A DNA stretch of 16,533 bases, taken from positions 1-16,533 of the forward strand of contig JAEYSS010000037.1 in assembly GCA_023434425.1 (NCBI GenBank), given 5' to 3'. Positions 1-7,306 of this stretch are shown one piece after another. This stretch comes from Pseudomonadota bacterium. Lineage in GTDB: Bacteria > Pseudomonadota > Alphaproteobacteria > Ferrovibrionales > Ferrovibrionaceae. A program made the translations under genes and the position numbers. The first letter of the stretch is position 1, and each line of letters opens with the position of its first letter. A model generated the notes under the pieces. The model saw only the letters and a program-made list of their open reading frames with translations, was not told the origin of the DNA and ran no database searches.

Positions 1-29
1 ACCAGCAGAAGGGGCAGAAAGCGTTGCAT
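1..29 (-). CDS. urtB: Start of a gene cut by the left edge, probably UrtB (urea ABC transporter permease)
   Basis: Only the first nine codons and two bases are inside the window. They read MQRFLPLLL, a basic then hydrophobic start typical of a signal peptide. Many UrtB permeases carry such a cleavable leader ahead of the membrane domain, and urtB normally follows urtA, which ends 127 bp upstream, so position supports the call more than sequence does. The frame stays open upstream to an in-frame ATG at 143, which would add 38 mostly polar residues. Neither start has a convincing Shine-Dalgarno sequence. I prefer the ATG at 29 because it puts the hydrophobic leader at the N-terminus. Identity rests on synteny and is uncertain. 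Confidence 0.5.
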
Positions 30-156
30 GGGTTCGATGACCGCTGCGATTTTTATGACGAGGACGGAACGGATTTTATTCTGTTGGGCGGTCCATACCC
101 CTTCCTGCGCAGCGTCGCCGCGGAGGAAGGGGTCGGATGCCATTTACGGCAGAGAC

Positions 157-1449
157 TTAGTTGGTGAGAGCCGCGTATTTCGGCTTCTCGCAGTTGCCGC
201 AGACCCAGGGGAAGGTCCAGTCGGCGGTCAGCTTGGCGCTTTCCGGGATGTATTTCGACCAGGCGTCGGCCTTCACCGGGCCCTTGGTCTGCCACACCGT
301 GTTAAACTGGCCGTCGGGGCGGATTTCGCCGATCAGCACCGGCTTGGACAGGTGATGGTTGGTATTCATCACCGAGGTGAAGCCCGAGGGAGCCTTCACC
401 TTCTGGCCATACATGGCCTGACGCACGGCATCGACCTGCGTGGTGCCGGCCTGCGCAACCGCCTGGGCCCACATCTTGAAGCCGATATAGGTGGCTTCCA
501 TCGGGTCGTTGGTGACGCGCTTGTCGTTCTTGATGAAGGTCTTCCACTGCTTGATGAAGGCATCGTTGGTCGGGTTCTTCACCGACTGGAAGTAGTTCCA
601 GGCCGCCAGATGGCCGACCAGGTTCTTGGTGTCGATGCCGGCGAGTTCTTCCTCACCGACCGAGAAGGCCACCACCGGAATATCGGAAGCCTTGATGCCC
701 GCATTGGCCAGTTCCTTGTAGAACGGCACGTTGGCGTCGCCGTTGATGGTCGAGACCACGGCGGTCTTCTTGCCTGCCGAGCCGAACTTCTTGATGTCGG
801 CAACGATGGTCTGCCAGTCGGAATGACCGAACGGCGTGTAGTTGATCATGATGTCTTCCTGCTTCACGCCCTTGGACTTCAGGAAGGATTCGAGGATCTT
901 GTTGGTGGTGCGTGGATAGACGTAGTCGGTGCCGGCCAGAACCCAGCGCTTCACTTCGCCGCCGTCCTTGCTCATCAGGTATTCCACCGCCGGGATCGCC
1001 TGCTGGTTCGGCGCCGCACCGGTGTAGAACACGTTCTTCGAGCTTTCCTCGCCCTCATACTGGACGGGGTAGAACAGCATGCTGTTGAGCTCTTCGAAAA
1101 CCGGCAGCACCGACTTGCGGCTCACCGAGGTCCAGCAGCCGAACACCACCGAGACCTTTTCCTTCGAAATCAGTTCGCGCGCCTTTTCGGCGAATAACGG
1201 CCAGTTAGAGGCCGGATCGACCACGACAGCCTCGACCTTCTTGCCGAGCAGGCCACCCTTCTTGTTGATGTCGTCGACCATCATCAGGACAGTGTCCTTC
1301 AGGGTCGTCTCCGAGATCGCCATGGTGCCGGACAGCGAATGCAGGACGCCGACCTTGATCGTGTCCTGCGCCAGGGCCGGCGCACTGCCGACGGCGACTG
1401 CGCCCAGCATGGCGCCTGCCGCGGCCATCGTCCGCATAAACTTGGTCAT
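157..1449 (-). CDS. urtA: Urea ABC transporter substrate-binding protein UrtA
   Basis: This is the periplasmic urea receptor of the high-affinity UrtABCDE transporter. The 430-residue product is the usual length. Residues 1-27 are a Sec signal peptide ending APALA before QDTIKVG. The mature part shows the amide-binding type I periplasmic fold: an early VGVLHSLSGTMAIS segment, DDINKKGGLLGKKVEAVVVDPASNWP, VVFGCWTSVSRKSVLPVFEE and a Tyr-rich FYPVQYEGEES stretch, all characteristic of UrtA rather than of branched-chain amino-acid receptors. A C-terminal CGNC pair lies near residue 418. The start at 1449 was chosen because GGAGAGGAAG lies just upstream and the signal peptide begins there; a longer in-frame start at 1611 would put polar sequence in front of the leader. 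A sigma-54-type promoter lies about 60 bp upstream, suggesting nitrogen control. ureD lies upstream. Confidence 0.95.
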   Translation of the reverse strand: MTKFMRTMAAAGAMLGAVAVGSAPALAQDTIKVGVLHSLSGTMAISETTLKDTVLMMVDDINKKGGLLGKKVEAVVVDPASNWPLFAEKARELISKEKVSVVFGCWTSVSRKSVLPVFEELNSMLFYPVQYEGEESSKNVFYTGAAPNQQAIPAVEYLMSKDGGEVKRWVLAGTDYVYPRTTNKILESFLKSKGVKQEDIMINYTPFGHSDWQTIVADIKKFGSAGKKTAVVSTINGDANVPFYKELANAGIKASDIPVVAFSVGEEELAGIDTKNLVGHLAAWNYFQSVKNPTNDAFIKQWKTFIKNDKRVTNDPMEATYIGFKMWAQAVAQAGTTQVDAVRQAMYGQKVKAPSGFTSVMNTNHHLSKPVLIGEIRPDGQFNTVWQTKGPVKADAWSKYIPESAKLTADWTFPWVCGNCEKPKYAALTN

Positions 1450-1508
1450 TGAGACTTCCTCTCCTGCTTGGGCCGAGCCCCCCAGGCCGGCCTGACAGGA
1501 AAGGAATG

Positions 1509-1523
1509 GCAAGGAGTGTGCCA
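1509..1523 (-). promoter_or_regulatory. Sigma-54 (RpoN) -24/-12 promoter of urtA
   Basis: On the minus strand the sequence reads TGGCAC-ACTCC-TTGC. It has the invariant GG and GC doublets exactly 10 bp apart, which matches the RpoN consensus TGGCAC-N5-TTGC at every conserved base. Transcription would begin about 12 bp after the GC, near 1497, leaving a leader of roughly 48 nt before the urtA ATG. Sigma-54 with NtrC control is well known for urea uptake under nitrogen limitation. I did not find a clear NtrC dyad in the gap. Confidence 0.8.
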
Positions 1524-1526
1524 AGC

Positions 1527-1551
1527 GGGCCATGCCGCGGCGGCATGGCCC
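1527..1551 (-). repeat. Perfect 11-bp inverted repeat just upstream of the urtA promoter
   Basis: The arms GGGCCATGCCG (1527-1537) and CGGCATGGCCC (1541-1551) are perfect reverse complements with a 3-nt spacer. The element ends only 4 bp from the -24 box. There is no U-run after it on the minus strand, so a terminator is unlikely. It may be a protein-binding site or a cruciform. Confidence 0.7.
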
Positions 1552-1731
1552 GATAGCGCAGGTAATTCGCTGATTCCGCACCGCAATATGACAGGGAGGA
1601 AGGTTATCCACCGGCGCGATTCAAACTTTGGTCGATACGCAATCACCGGGCGCCGCTGCGCGTTATTTAGGCATGATTCTCTTAAAAAATGGGCAGAGAT
1701 TAAAATATAGGCGGTGCCGTGCGCCACCGAA

Positions 1732-1757
1732 TGAGTCAGATGACTCAAATCGAGTCA
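1732..1757. promoter_or_regulatory. Three phased TGACTC/TGAGTCA elements upstream of urtA
   Basis: On the plus strand TGAGTCA (1732-1738) and TGACTCA (1741-1747) form a palindrome with a 2-bp centre, and a further GAGTCA lies at 1752-1757, overlapping the ureD stop codon. The elements repeat at about 9-10 bp, one helical turn. This arrangement resembles an operator or activator site, about 210 bp upstream of the sigma-54 promoter. The binding protein is unknown. Confidence 0.4.
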
Positions 1758-2606
1758 GAACCTCCAGAGCCGCGGCATGGCGGGCCGCAGGCCGAGTCCG
1801 CCGCGCAGTTCCGACCACAGACGGGCAAACTGCCGGCGCAGCCGCGCGGCATCGGCATCCAGCAGACGGGCCAGCAGCAGGCCGTCGATCACGGTGGCAC
1901 CCCATTGGCAGCCGGACTCATGATCGGCCAGGTCGCGCAGACGGTCGCGCGCGCCGGCCGCATCCGGCACCTGACAGAGGATCAGCGCCTGCGCCGTCGC
2001 GCCGGCAAAACCGGCGGGATGATCCAGCGCAGCCGTGATGTCGCCCTCCAGCCGCGTCGCATCGGTCCAGACCAGGCGGCCGTCACGCCGAACCTGCCAG
2101 CGGTCGAACAGGCTGCCGGTGGCAAAGCGTTCGCCGCGCGCGATTCGGCCGAAGACGGTGATATCGCCGGCCAGCAGCCGGCTGCCGGCTGCGAGCGAGA
2201 CTGCGATACGCCGATTCAGGCGCGCGCCGTCGAACAGGATCATTTCCTGCGGCAGCCATTCCAGCGCGGCCCCGGCCGCGACGTCCAGCGACAGATCGAG
2301 TTGCGCCACACTGTCGTCGGGCGAGCGGTAGATCTTTTCGGCGGCCTGCGGCGTGCAGAGCGCGACCGCATCGGCATCGACCGTGACGGAAAGTTTCAGC
2401 CGGTCGCCGCCGGTCAGGCCGCCAGCCGTGGTGATCAGCACGGCGGTGACCGGCTCGCCCGGATCGGGCGACGGCAGCAGCGCGCGGCAGGGATCGGACT
2501 GATACAGGTCGGCCAGGCGCGTCACGCCGCCATCCTCTGCGGCGGCAAAACGCAGGGTGAGCGCACCATTGGCGCGCTGCAGGCGCTGGGCCGTTGCCGC
2601 TGTCAC
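1755..2606 (-). CDS. ureD: Urease accessory protein UreD (UreH)
   Basis: UreD binds apo-urease and, with UreF and UreG, delivers nickel to the active site in the cytoplasm. The 283-residue product is the normal length. It shows the family hallmarks in order: TTAGGLTGGDRL at residues 59-70, AEKIYRS at 89-95, LEWLPQEMILFDGA at 115-128 and a later DGRLVWTDATRLEGD block. The start is GTG at 2606, chosen because GAGGAG lies 7 bp upstream (on the minus strand AGAGGAGCATCGG precedes it). ureD usually opens a ureDABC or ureABCDEFG operon. Here the next gene downstream is urtA after a 305-bp gap, and no urease structural gene is in the window. The upstream gene belongs to an unrelated catabolic operon that ends 82 bp away across a hairpin. 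Confidence 0.93.
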   Translation of the reverse strand: MTAATAQRLQRANGALTLRFAAAEDGGVTRLADLYQSDPCRALLPSPDPGEPVTAVLITTAGGLTGGDRLKLSVTVDADAVALCTPQAAEKIYRSPDDSVAQLDLSLDVAAGAALEWLPQEMILFDGARLNRRIAVSLAAGSRLLAGDITVFGRIARGERFATGSLFDRWQVRRDGRLVWTDATRLEGDITAALDHPAGFAGATAQALILCQVPDAAGARDRLRDLADHESGCQWGATVIDGLLLARLLDADAARLRRQFARLWSELRGGLGLRPAMPRLWRF

Positions 2607-2632
2607 CCGATGCTCCTCTATCCAATACGAAA

Positions 2633-2659
2633 CGGGGCCCCATCATGGATGGAGCCCCG
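2633..2659 (-). terminator. Hairpin after the catabolic operon, possible terminator
   Basis: Arms CGGGGCCCCATC (2633-2644) and GATGGAGCCCCG (2648-2659) pair over 12 bp with one mismatch around a 3-nt loop. It lies in the 82-bp gap between the last catabolic gene and ureD. On the minus strand it is followed by only GTTTCGTATT, not a strong U-run, so termination may be partial or the element may only stabilise the upstream mRNA. Confidence 0.45.
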
Positions 2660-2688
2660 CAGGTAAAGCAAGTGACGGTGAAAATCGC

Positions 2689-3525
2689 TCAGACGACTGT
2701 CGCGTGGCGTTCGATGCAGGTCTTCAGCACCGCATCGGCATCCTTCTTCCACCAATTATTAGCCGACATGATCTCGACCTCGCAGAAGCCGTCATAACCG
2801 ACGCCTTCGACCATGGCGCGGATCGCCGGAATATCGATCACGCCGTCGCCCATCATGCCGCGATCCAGCAGCAGATCCGTGGTCGGCACCAGCCAGTCGC
2901 AGACATGGAAGGCCAGCACGCGCTTGCTCGCCCGCCTGATCTGCGCCGCCAGGGTCGGATCCCACCAGACATGATAGACATCGACGGCGACGCCGAGATG
3001 CCGGTCGTTCGGACCGGACCCCAGCGCATCGCAGATATCCAGCGCCTGCGCCACGGTGTTCACGCAGGCGCGGTCGGCGGCATACATCGGATGCAGCGGC
3101 TCGATGGCGAGCGGCACATTCGCCGCTTTGGCATGTTCCAGCACGGCGGCGATGCCGTCCTGCACCTGCTGCCGCGCGCCGGCAAGGTCGCGAGACCCGG
3201 CCGGCATGCCGCCGACCACCAGCACCAGGCACTGGGCGCCAAGTGCCGCCGCATCGTCGATGGCGCGCTTGTTGTCCTCGATCGCCGCCTGACGTCCGGC
3301 CGCAGCCGCGGCCGGGAACATGCCGCCACGGCAGAGGCCGGTCACGGTCAGGCCGACCTCGCGGATATGCTTCGCGGCCTTCGCGGTCGTGTACTCCGCC
3401 AGCTTGTCGCGCCAGGGCGAAATGCCGGTGATGCCATGCCGCGCGCAGCCCTCGATACATTGCTGCAGCGACCACTGCTCTTTCACCGTGGCGGTGTTGA
3501 TCGAGAGAGGACCTGGCTTACTCAT
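2689..3525 (-). CDS. Xylose-isomerase-like TIM-barrel protein (sugar epimerase/isomerase family)
   Basis: This 278-residue cytoplasmic protein has the AP-endonuclease-2-like TIM-barrel fold shared by xylose isomerase, IolE/IolI and the D-tagatose 3-epimerase group. The four expected divalent-metal ligands are visible: Glu142 (AIEPLHP), Asp182 (VDVYHVWWD), His207 (AFHVCDW) and Glu249 or Glu251 (CEVEIMS). Such enzymes isomerise or epimerise keto-sugars, and some cleave 3-keto-glycosides. The substrate cannot be read from sequence. The start at 3525 overlaps the stop of the DUF993 gene by 4 bp (ATGA), so the two are translationally coupled. It is the last gene of the five-gene catabolic operon, which also holds a second, distinct member of the same fold at 7303-8130. 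Confidence 0.85.
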   Translation of the reverse strand: MSKPGPLSINTATVKEQWSLQQCIEGCARHGITGISPWRDKLAEYTTAKAAKHIREVGLTVTGLCRGGMFPAAAAAGRQAAIEDNKRAIDDAAALGAQCLVLVVGGMPAGSRDLAGARQQVQDGIAAVLEHAKAANVPLAIEPLHPMYAADRACVNTVAQALDICDALGSGPNDRHLGVAVDVYHVWWDPTLAAQIRRASKRVLAFHVCDWLVPTTDLLLDRGMMGDGVIDIPAIRAMVEGVGYDGFCEVEIMSANNWWKKDADAVLKTCIERHATVV

Positions 3526-4685
3526 GCTGCGATTCCATGCGTCGCCATCACCGCCTTCATGCGGCTGGCCGCGCGCTCCGGATCGCTCAGCAGCCCGGCC
3601 GCATCGGCGAGACGGAACAACTCAGCCAGATGCTGGGCAGACCGCGTGCTCTGCTGGCCGCCGACCATGACGAAGTGATCCTGATGGCCATTGAGATAGG
3701 CCATGAAGACCACGCCGGTTTTGTAGAAACGCGTCGGCGCCCTGAAGATATGGCGCGACAGCGGCACGGTCGGGGCGAGAAGTTCATGGAAAGTCTTTTC
3801 GTCGCCGCGCGTCAGCGCGCCGAGGGCCGCCGCAGCGGCCGGCGCGATGGCATCGAAAATGCCGAGCAGCGCGTCGGAATAGCCTTCACTGTCGCCGGCA
3901 ATCAGTTCGGCATAGTTGAAGTCGTCGCCGGTATACATCCGGACTCCTTTGGGGAGTTTCCGGCGCATGACGATTTCCTTGTCCTTGTCGAGCAGGGAAA
4001 TCTTGATGCCGTCGACCTTGGCGGCATTGGCATTGATGACGTCGAGGCAGGTGTTCATCGCCGCCATATGGTCGGCATTGCCCCAGTATCCGGTCAGCGC
4101 GGGATCGAACATTTCGCCCAGCCAGTGCAGGATCACCGGCTGCTTCACTTGACTGAGAATGCGGCTGTAGACCTTCGCATATTCGTCCGGCGATTTCGCC
4201 GCGGCGGTGAGCGCGCGGCTCGCCATCAGGATGATGCGACCGCCGAGCTTCTCGATGGCGCCGCACTGTTCCTCATAGGCGGCGATCACCTTGTCGATGG
4301 TGACATCCGGCCCCGGCGCCAGATGATCGGTGCCGGCACCTGACGCCACGACGGCGCCCGGCACGTCTTTCGCGGCGTCGAGCGATCGGCGCACCAGGTC
4401 CAGCGCGTCCGTCCAGTCAAGACCCATGCCGCGCTGGGCGGTGTCCATAGCTTCCGCCACGCCGAAGCCGAGCGACCAGAGATGCTGCCGGAACGCTATC
4501 GTGCGGTCCCAGTCGATGGCGGGAGTCAGCCAGGGATCATGCTCGGCCAGCGGATCCGCCACCACATGCGCCGCCGCAAAGGCGACGCGGCTGAAGGGTG
4601 GCTTCGCCGCCGGGAAGGCCTTGGGCATCTTCAGTGTATAGGGCGCCAGCTTGCCGGCACCGGCAGGCAGGATGAGCGTCGTCAT
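3522..4685 (-). CDS. DUF993 family, dihydrodipicolinate-synthase-like (aldolase fold) protein
   Basis: This 387-residue protein matches the DUF993 family, which is usually annotated as dihydrodipicolinate-synthase-like. As far as I know its reaction is not established. The N-terminus has the family's FSRVAFAAAHVVADPL and IDWDRTIAFRQHLWSLGFGVAEAMDTAQRGMGLDW segments. Residues 178-235 contain QVKQPVILHWLGEMFDP and then VDGIKISLLDKD. Lys228 there sits where the Schiff-base lysine falls in DapA-type class I aldolases, so aldol cleavage or dehydration of a 2-keto acid is a reasonable inference. The later MYTGDDFNYAELI segment is also well formed. The gene lies 20 bp after the Gfo/Idh dehydrogenase gene and overlaps the following TIM-barrel gene by 4 bp. 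Family is confident, reaction is not. Confidence 0.88.
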   Translation of the reverse strand: MTTLILPAGAGKLAPYTLKMPKAFPAAKPPFSRVAFAAAHVVADPLAEHDPWLTPAIDWDRTIAFRQHLWSLGFGVAEAMDTAQRGMGLDWTDALDLVRRSLDAAKDVPGAVVASGAGTDHLAPGPDVTIDKVIAAYEEQCGAIEKLGGRIILMASRALTAAAKSPDEYAKVYSRILSQVKQPVILHWLGEMFDPALTGYWGNADHMAAMNTCLDVINANAAKVDGIKISLLDKDKEIVMRRKLPKGVRMYTGDDFNYAELIAGDSEGYSDALLGIFDAIAPAAAAALGALTRGDEKTFHELLAPTVPLSRHIFRAPTRFYKTGVVFMAYLNGHQDHFVMVGGQQSTRSAQHLAELFRLADAAGLLSDPERAASRMKAVMATHGIAA

Positions 4686-4705
4686 GTGCTTACGCCTTCA
4701 GCCAG

Positions 4706-5860
4706 TTAAACTTTCAACTCGGGCAGGTCGATCCAGCGCCGCTCCTTCCAGCTTTTCAGGCCGGCTTCGGCGAGCTGCACGCCCTTGGCGCCTTCCAGCA
4801 GCGTCCACTTGAACGGTTCGTTGTCGACCAGATGGCGGATGAACATTTCCCACTGGGCGCGGAAGCCGTTCATGTAGACCTGGTTGTCGGGGACGTCCTG
4901 CCAGGTGTCGAAGAAATCGATGGTCTGCGGCACGTCGGGATTCCACACCGGCTTCGGCGTGTTGACGCGCGCCTGGGTGCGGCAGCTGGTCAGTCCGGCG
5001 ACTGCCGAGCCCAAGGTGCCGTCGACATGGAAGGTGACGAGATCGTCGCGTCGCACGCGGGTGACCCAGGAGGAGTTGATCTGTGCGATCACACCGCTCT
5101 TGAGCTGGAAGGTCGCGTAAGCTGCATCATCGGCATCGGCCTTGTAAGGCTTGCCGTTCTCGTCCCAGCGCTTCTTGATATGCGTTGCGCCGAGGCAGGA
5201 CACGCTCTCGACCTCGCCGAACAGGTTGTCGAGCACGTAGCGCCAGTGGCAGAGCATGTCGAGGATGATGCCGCCGCCATCCTTGTAGCGGTAGTTCCAC
5301 GACGGACGCTGCGCCTGCTGCCAGTCGCCCTCGAAGACCCAGTAGCCGAACTCGCCGCGCACCGACAGGATCTCGCCGAAGAAGCCGCTGTCGATCAGCA
5401 TCTTGATCTTCTGCAGGCCAGGCAGGAACAGCTTGTCCTGCACCACGCCATGCCTGATCTTGTATTTCTTCGCGGCCTTCACCAGATCGAGCGCGACCGA
5501 GAGCTTCTCGGCGGTCGGCTTCTCGCAATAGACATCCTTGCCGGCCGCCATGGCTTTTTTCAGCAGGCCGGCACGGGCCTGCGTGGTGGCGGCATCGAAG
5601 AACAGCGTGTCGTCCTTATTTTTAAGCGCGGCATCCAGATCGTCGGTATAGCGGTCGATGCCATGCGCCTTGGCCAGACGCGCCACCTTGTCGAGGTTGC
5701 GGCCGACCAGGATCGGATCTGGCATCACGCGGCGGCCATTCTTCAGCACCACGCCGCCATCCTTGCGGATCGCGCAGATCGACCGGATCAGATGCTGGTT
5801 CATGCCCATGCGTCCGGTAACGCCGTTCATGATGATGCCGAGGCGGATATCCTTGCTCAT
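4706..5860 (-). CDS. Gfo/Idh/MocA family NAD(P)-dependent oxidoreductase
   Basis: This 384-residue cytoplasmic enzyme belongs to the glucose-fructose oxidoreductase / inositol dehydrogenase / MocA family. It probably oxidises a hydroxyl of a sugar, cyclitol or sugar acid with NAD(P). The Rossmann glycine motif is slightly unusual, GVTGRMG at residues 13-19. The catalytic EKP triplet is at 113-115 (YCEKPTA). The C-terminal domain has GGGIILDMLCHW, with Asp201 and His205 in the catalytic D-x3-H arrangement. An insert of about 20 residues near 30-50 (KDGGVVLKNGRRVMPDP) is longer than in many relatives. AAGGA precedes the ATG at 5860. It follows the enolase-superfamily gene by 24 bp and precedes DUF993 by 20 bp, in one operon. 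The substrate is unknown. Confidence 0.9.
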   Translation of the reverse strand: MSKDIRLGIIMNGVTGRMGMNQHLIRSICAIRKDGGVVLKNGRRVMPDPILVGRNLDKVARLAKAHGIDRYTDDLDAALKNKDDTLFFDAATTQARAGLLKKAMAAGKDVYCEKPTAEKLSVALDLVKAAKKYKIRHGVVQDKLFLPGLQKIKMLIDSGFFGEILSVRGEFGYWVFEGDWQQAQRPSWNYRYKDGGGIILDMLCHWRYVLDNLFGEVESVSCLGATHIKKRWDENGKPYKADADDAAYATFQLKSGVIAQINSSWVTRVRRDDLVTFHVDGTLGSAVAGLTSCRTQARVNTPKPVWNPDVPQTIDFFDTWQDVPDNQVYMNGFRAQWEMFIRHLVDNEPFKWTLLEGAKGVQLAEAGLKSWKERRWIDLPELKV

Positions 5861-5884
5861 GCTGTCTTGTCCTTCTTCAAATCT

Positions 5885-7306
5885 TCACGTCTTCATGGGG
5901 GCAAGATTGCCCCAATCTGGTTCGGCGCCCGAGCCGAAGGCTGCAGCATCCATGACGCTGCGCAGGTCGAGATTGCCGTTGCGGATGGTGAGGCGCACGC
6001 GGCCGCTTTGCGGGTCGCGGTGATAGAGGTCCGGGTGGGATGCAAGGAAAGCGTCTTGCTCGGCCTGCGGCGCCATACCGAAGCCGTCGACGTAATGATG
6101 GCCGTTACGCTCGACATCGCTCAGGCCCAGCGCGGCGACCAGTGCGAGATCCTGCTGCACGGCCAGGCCGGCCTGACAGGTGAGATCCTCGCCGGTGATA
6201 AAGTACCCCTGACCCCAGCTGGCACAGCGCGCCGCATTCAGGATGGCGCGATAGACGCCCTTGCAGGTCTTGGATGAAATGCCGCGATAGCCGAGCGCAC
6301 GCGCCTGCGGGAAGACGTCGTAATCGGCATCGGATTCGTCGATGATCAGGGGGATTTCGGCGGCGAGCCTGTCTACCGGCTGCGCCAGCGCAGATGCGCG
6401 TTTGATCGGCTGCTCGATATAAAGGATCGAAGAGATCAGCCGGCGCAGCATGCGGTCGTCCTTCATCGCGGCCCAGAGCGCGGCGATGCCGGTGACGTCG
6501 TCATACTGTTCGTTGCCGTCCAGGCTGGCGCGATAGGGGTCGCTCGACCGGTCCAGCACCGCGGCGATGCCCTGCAGCCGCGCGAGGTCGGACTCGACAT
6601 TGCCGCCGACCTTCAGCTTGAACCAGCGATGGCCATATTGCGCCACCGCGCCTTCCAGACTCTCCGGCAGGCCATCGTTCAGCCGCGGTACGGCGACATC
6701 GCTGTCGCGCAGCGGATCGATCAGGCCGACGGTATGGCGGGCGGCAATGTGGCGCACGGTTTTCAGTCCGCCGAGCCAGCCGTTGAGATCGAACCCGGCC
6801 AGATCCGGCGTCAGCGCCGACGCGTCGATGCCGAACTGGTTTTTGCCGAGCAAAGCCACGAACGGCACGCCGCGCAGGCGGCAGAGCGCGTCGATCACGG
6901 CGCGATCCAGCAGCGCCGGGCCGTAAGACGCCACCAGTGCATTCAGGCCTTCGGCCGCGCCCTGCTGCACCAGGGCTGCATGACGCGCGGCGGAATGGCC
7001 GAAGGCTGTGCGCGGCGTGCGATCGGCCGCATAGGCTTTGGCCGCGTTGCGCAGGCTGCCCCGCAGCTGATCGAAATTCTGCTCGTTGCTGAGCGCCGGG
7101 TTCTTGTCGAACCATTTCGGCGCCATCAGTTCGGCGGCCGAGCCCCAGCTGCTGCGGCCATCGGGCAACGTGATGCGTAAGCGCGCATAGGCCTGCGGCG
7201 CCGCCGTCAGCGTCACCACGCCGAAGCGGAAGGGCAACCGCAGCGTGACCGGCCGTTCGAACAGCTGAATATCGCCAATGCTGAAGACGGGTGCGTCGGT
7301 TTTCAT
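5885..7306 (-). CDS. Enolase-superfamily protein (mandelate racemase/muconate cycloisomerase-like)
   Basis: This 473-residue protein has the enolase-superfamily plan: an N-terminal capping domain followed by a beta/alpha barrel. Barrel ligands are visible in order: a KxK pair at Lys230/Lys232 (WFKLKVGG), Asp263 (SLDGNEQYDD), Glu298 (YIEQP), Asp323 or Glu324 (LIIDESD) and a lysine at Lys346 or Lys349 (ISSKTCKG). Lysines on both faces resemble the muconate-lactonising/dipeptide-epimerase type rather than the His-Asp mandelate racemase type. These enzymes abstract a proton alpha to a carboxylate, giving dehydration, epimerisation or cycloisomerisation, which suggests a carboxylated substrate. 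At 473 residues it is longer than the usual 350-400. Its start overlaps the stop of the preceding TIM-barrel gene by 4 bp. The reaction is not identified. Confidence 0.85.
   Translation of the reverse strand: MKTDAPVFSIGDIQLFERPVTLRLPFRFGVVTLTAAPQAYARLRITLPDGRSSWGSAAELMAPKWFDKNPALSNEQNFDQLRGSLRNAAKAYAADRTPRTAFGHSAARHAALVQQGAAEGLNALVASYGPALLDRAVIDALCRLRGVPFVALLGKNQFGIDASALTPDLAGFDLNGWLGGLKTVRHIAARHTVGLIDPLRDSDVAVPRLNDGLPESLEGAVAQYGHRWFKLKVGGNVESDLARLQGIAAVLDRSSDPYRASLDGNEQYDDVTGIAALWAAMKDDRMLRRLISSILYIEQPIKRASALAQPVDRLAAEIPLIIDESDADYDVFPQARALGYRGISSKTCKGVYRAILNAARCASWGQGYFITGEDLTCQAGLAVQQDLALVAALGLSDVERNGHHYVDGFGMAPQAEQDAFLASHPDLYHRDPQSGRVRLTIRNGNLDLRSVMDAAAFGSGAEPDWGNLAPMKT

Noticed and set aside
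1450..1611. Longer urtA start at 1611
   Set aside because: It would put 54 polar residues in front of a clear signal peptide, cross the sigma-54 promoter and skip the strong ribosome-binding site before 1449.
2689..3525. Assignment as hydroxypyruvate isomerase (Hyi) or IolE
   Set aside because: The metal ligands are shared by the whole TIM-barrel superfamily and no glyoxylate-pathway or inositol genes are nearby, so a specific name is not supported.
1482..6180. 18-bp exact repeat CCAGGCCGGCCTGACAGG at 1482-1499 and 6163-6180
   Set aside because: One copy is inside enolase-family coding sequence and the other in the urtA leader. It contains a GC-rich palindrome and no further copies or insertion boundaries were seen, so chance is the simplest explanation.
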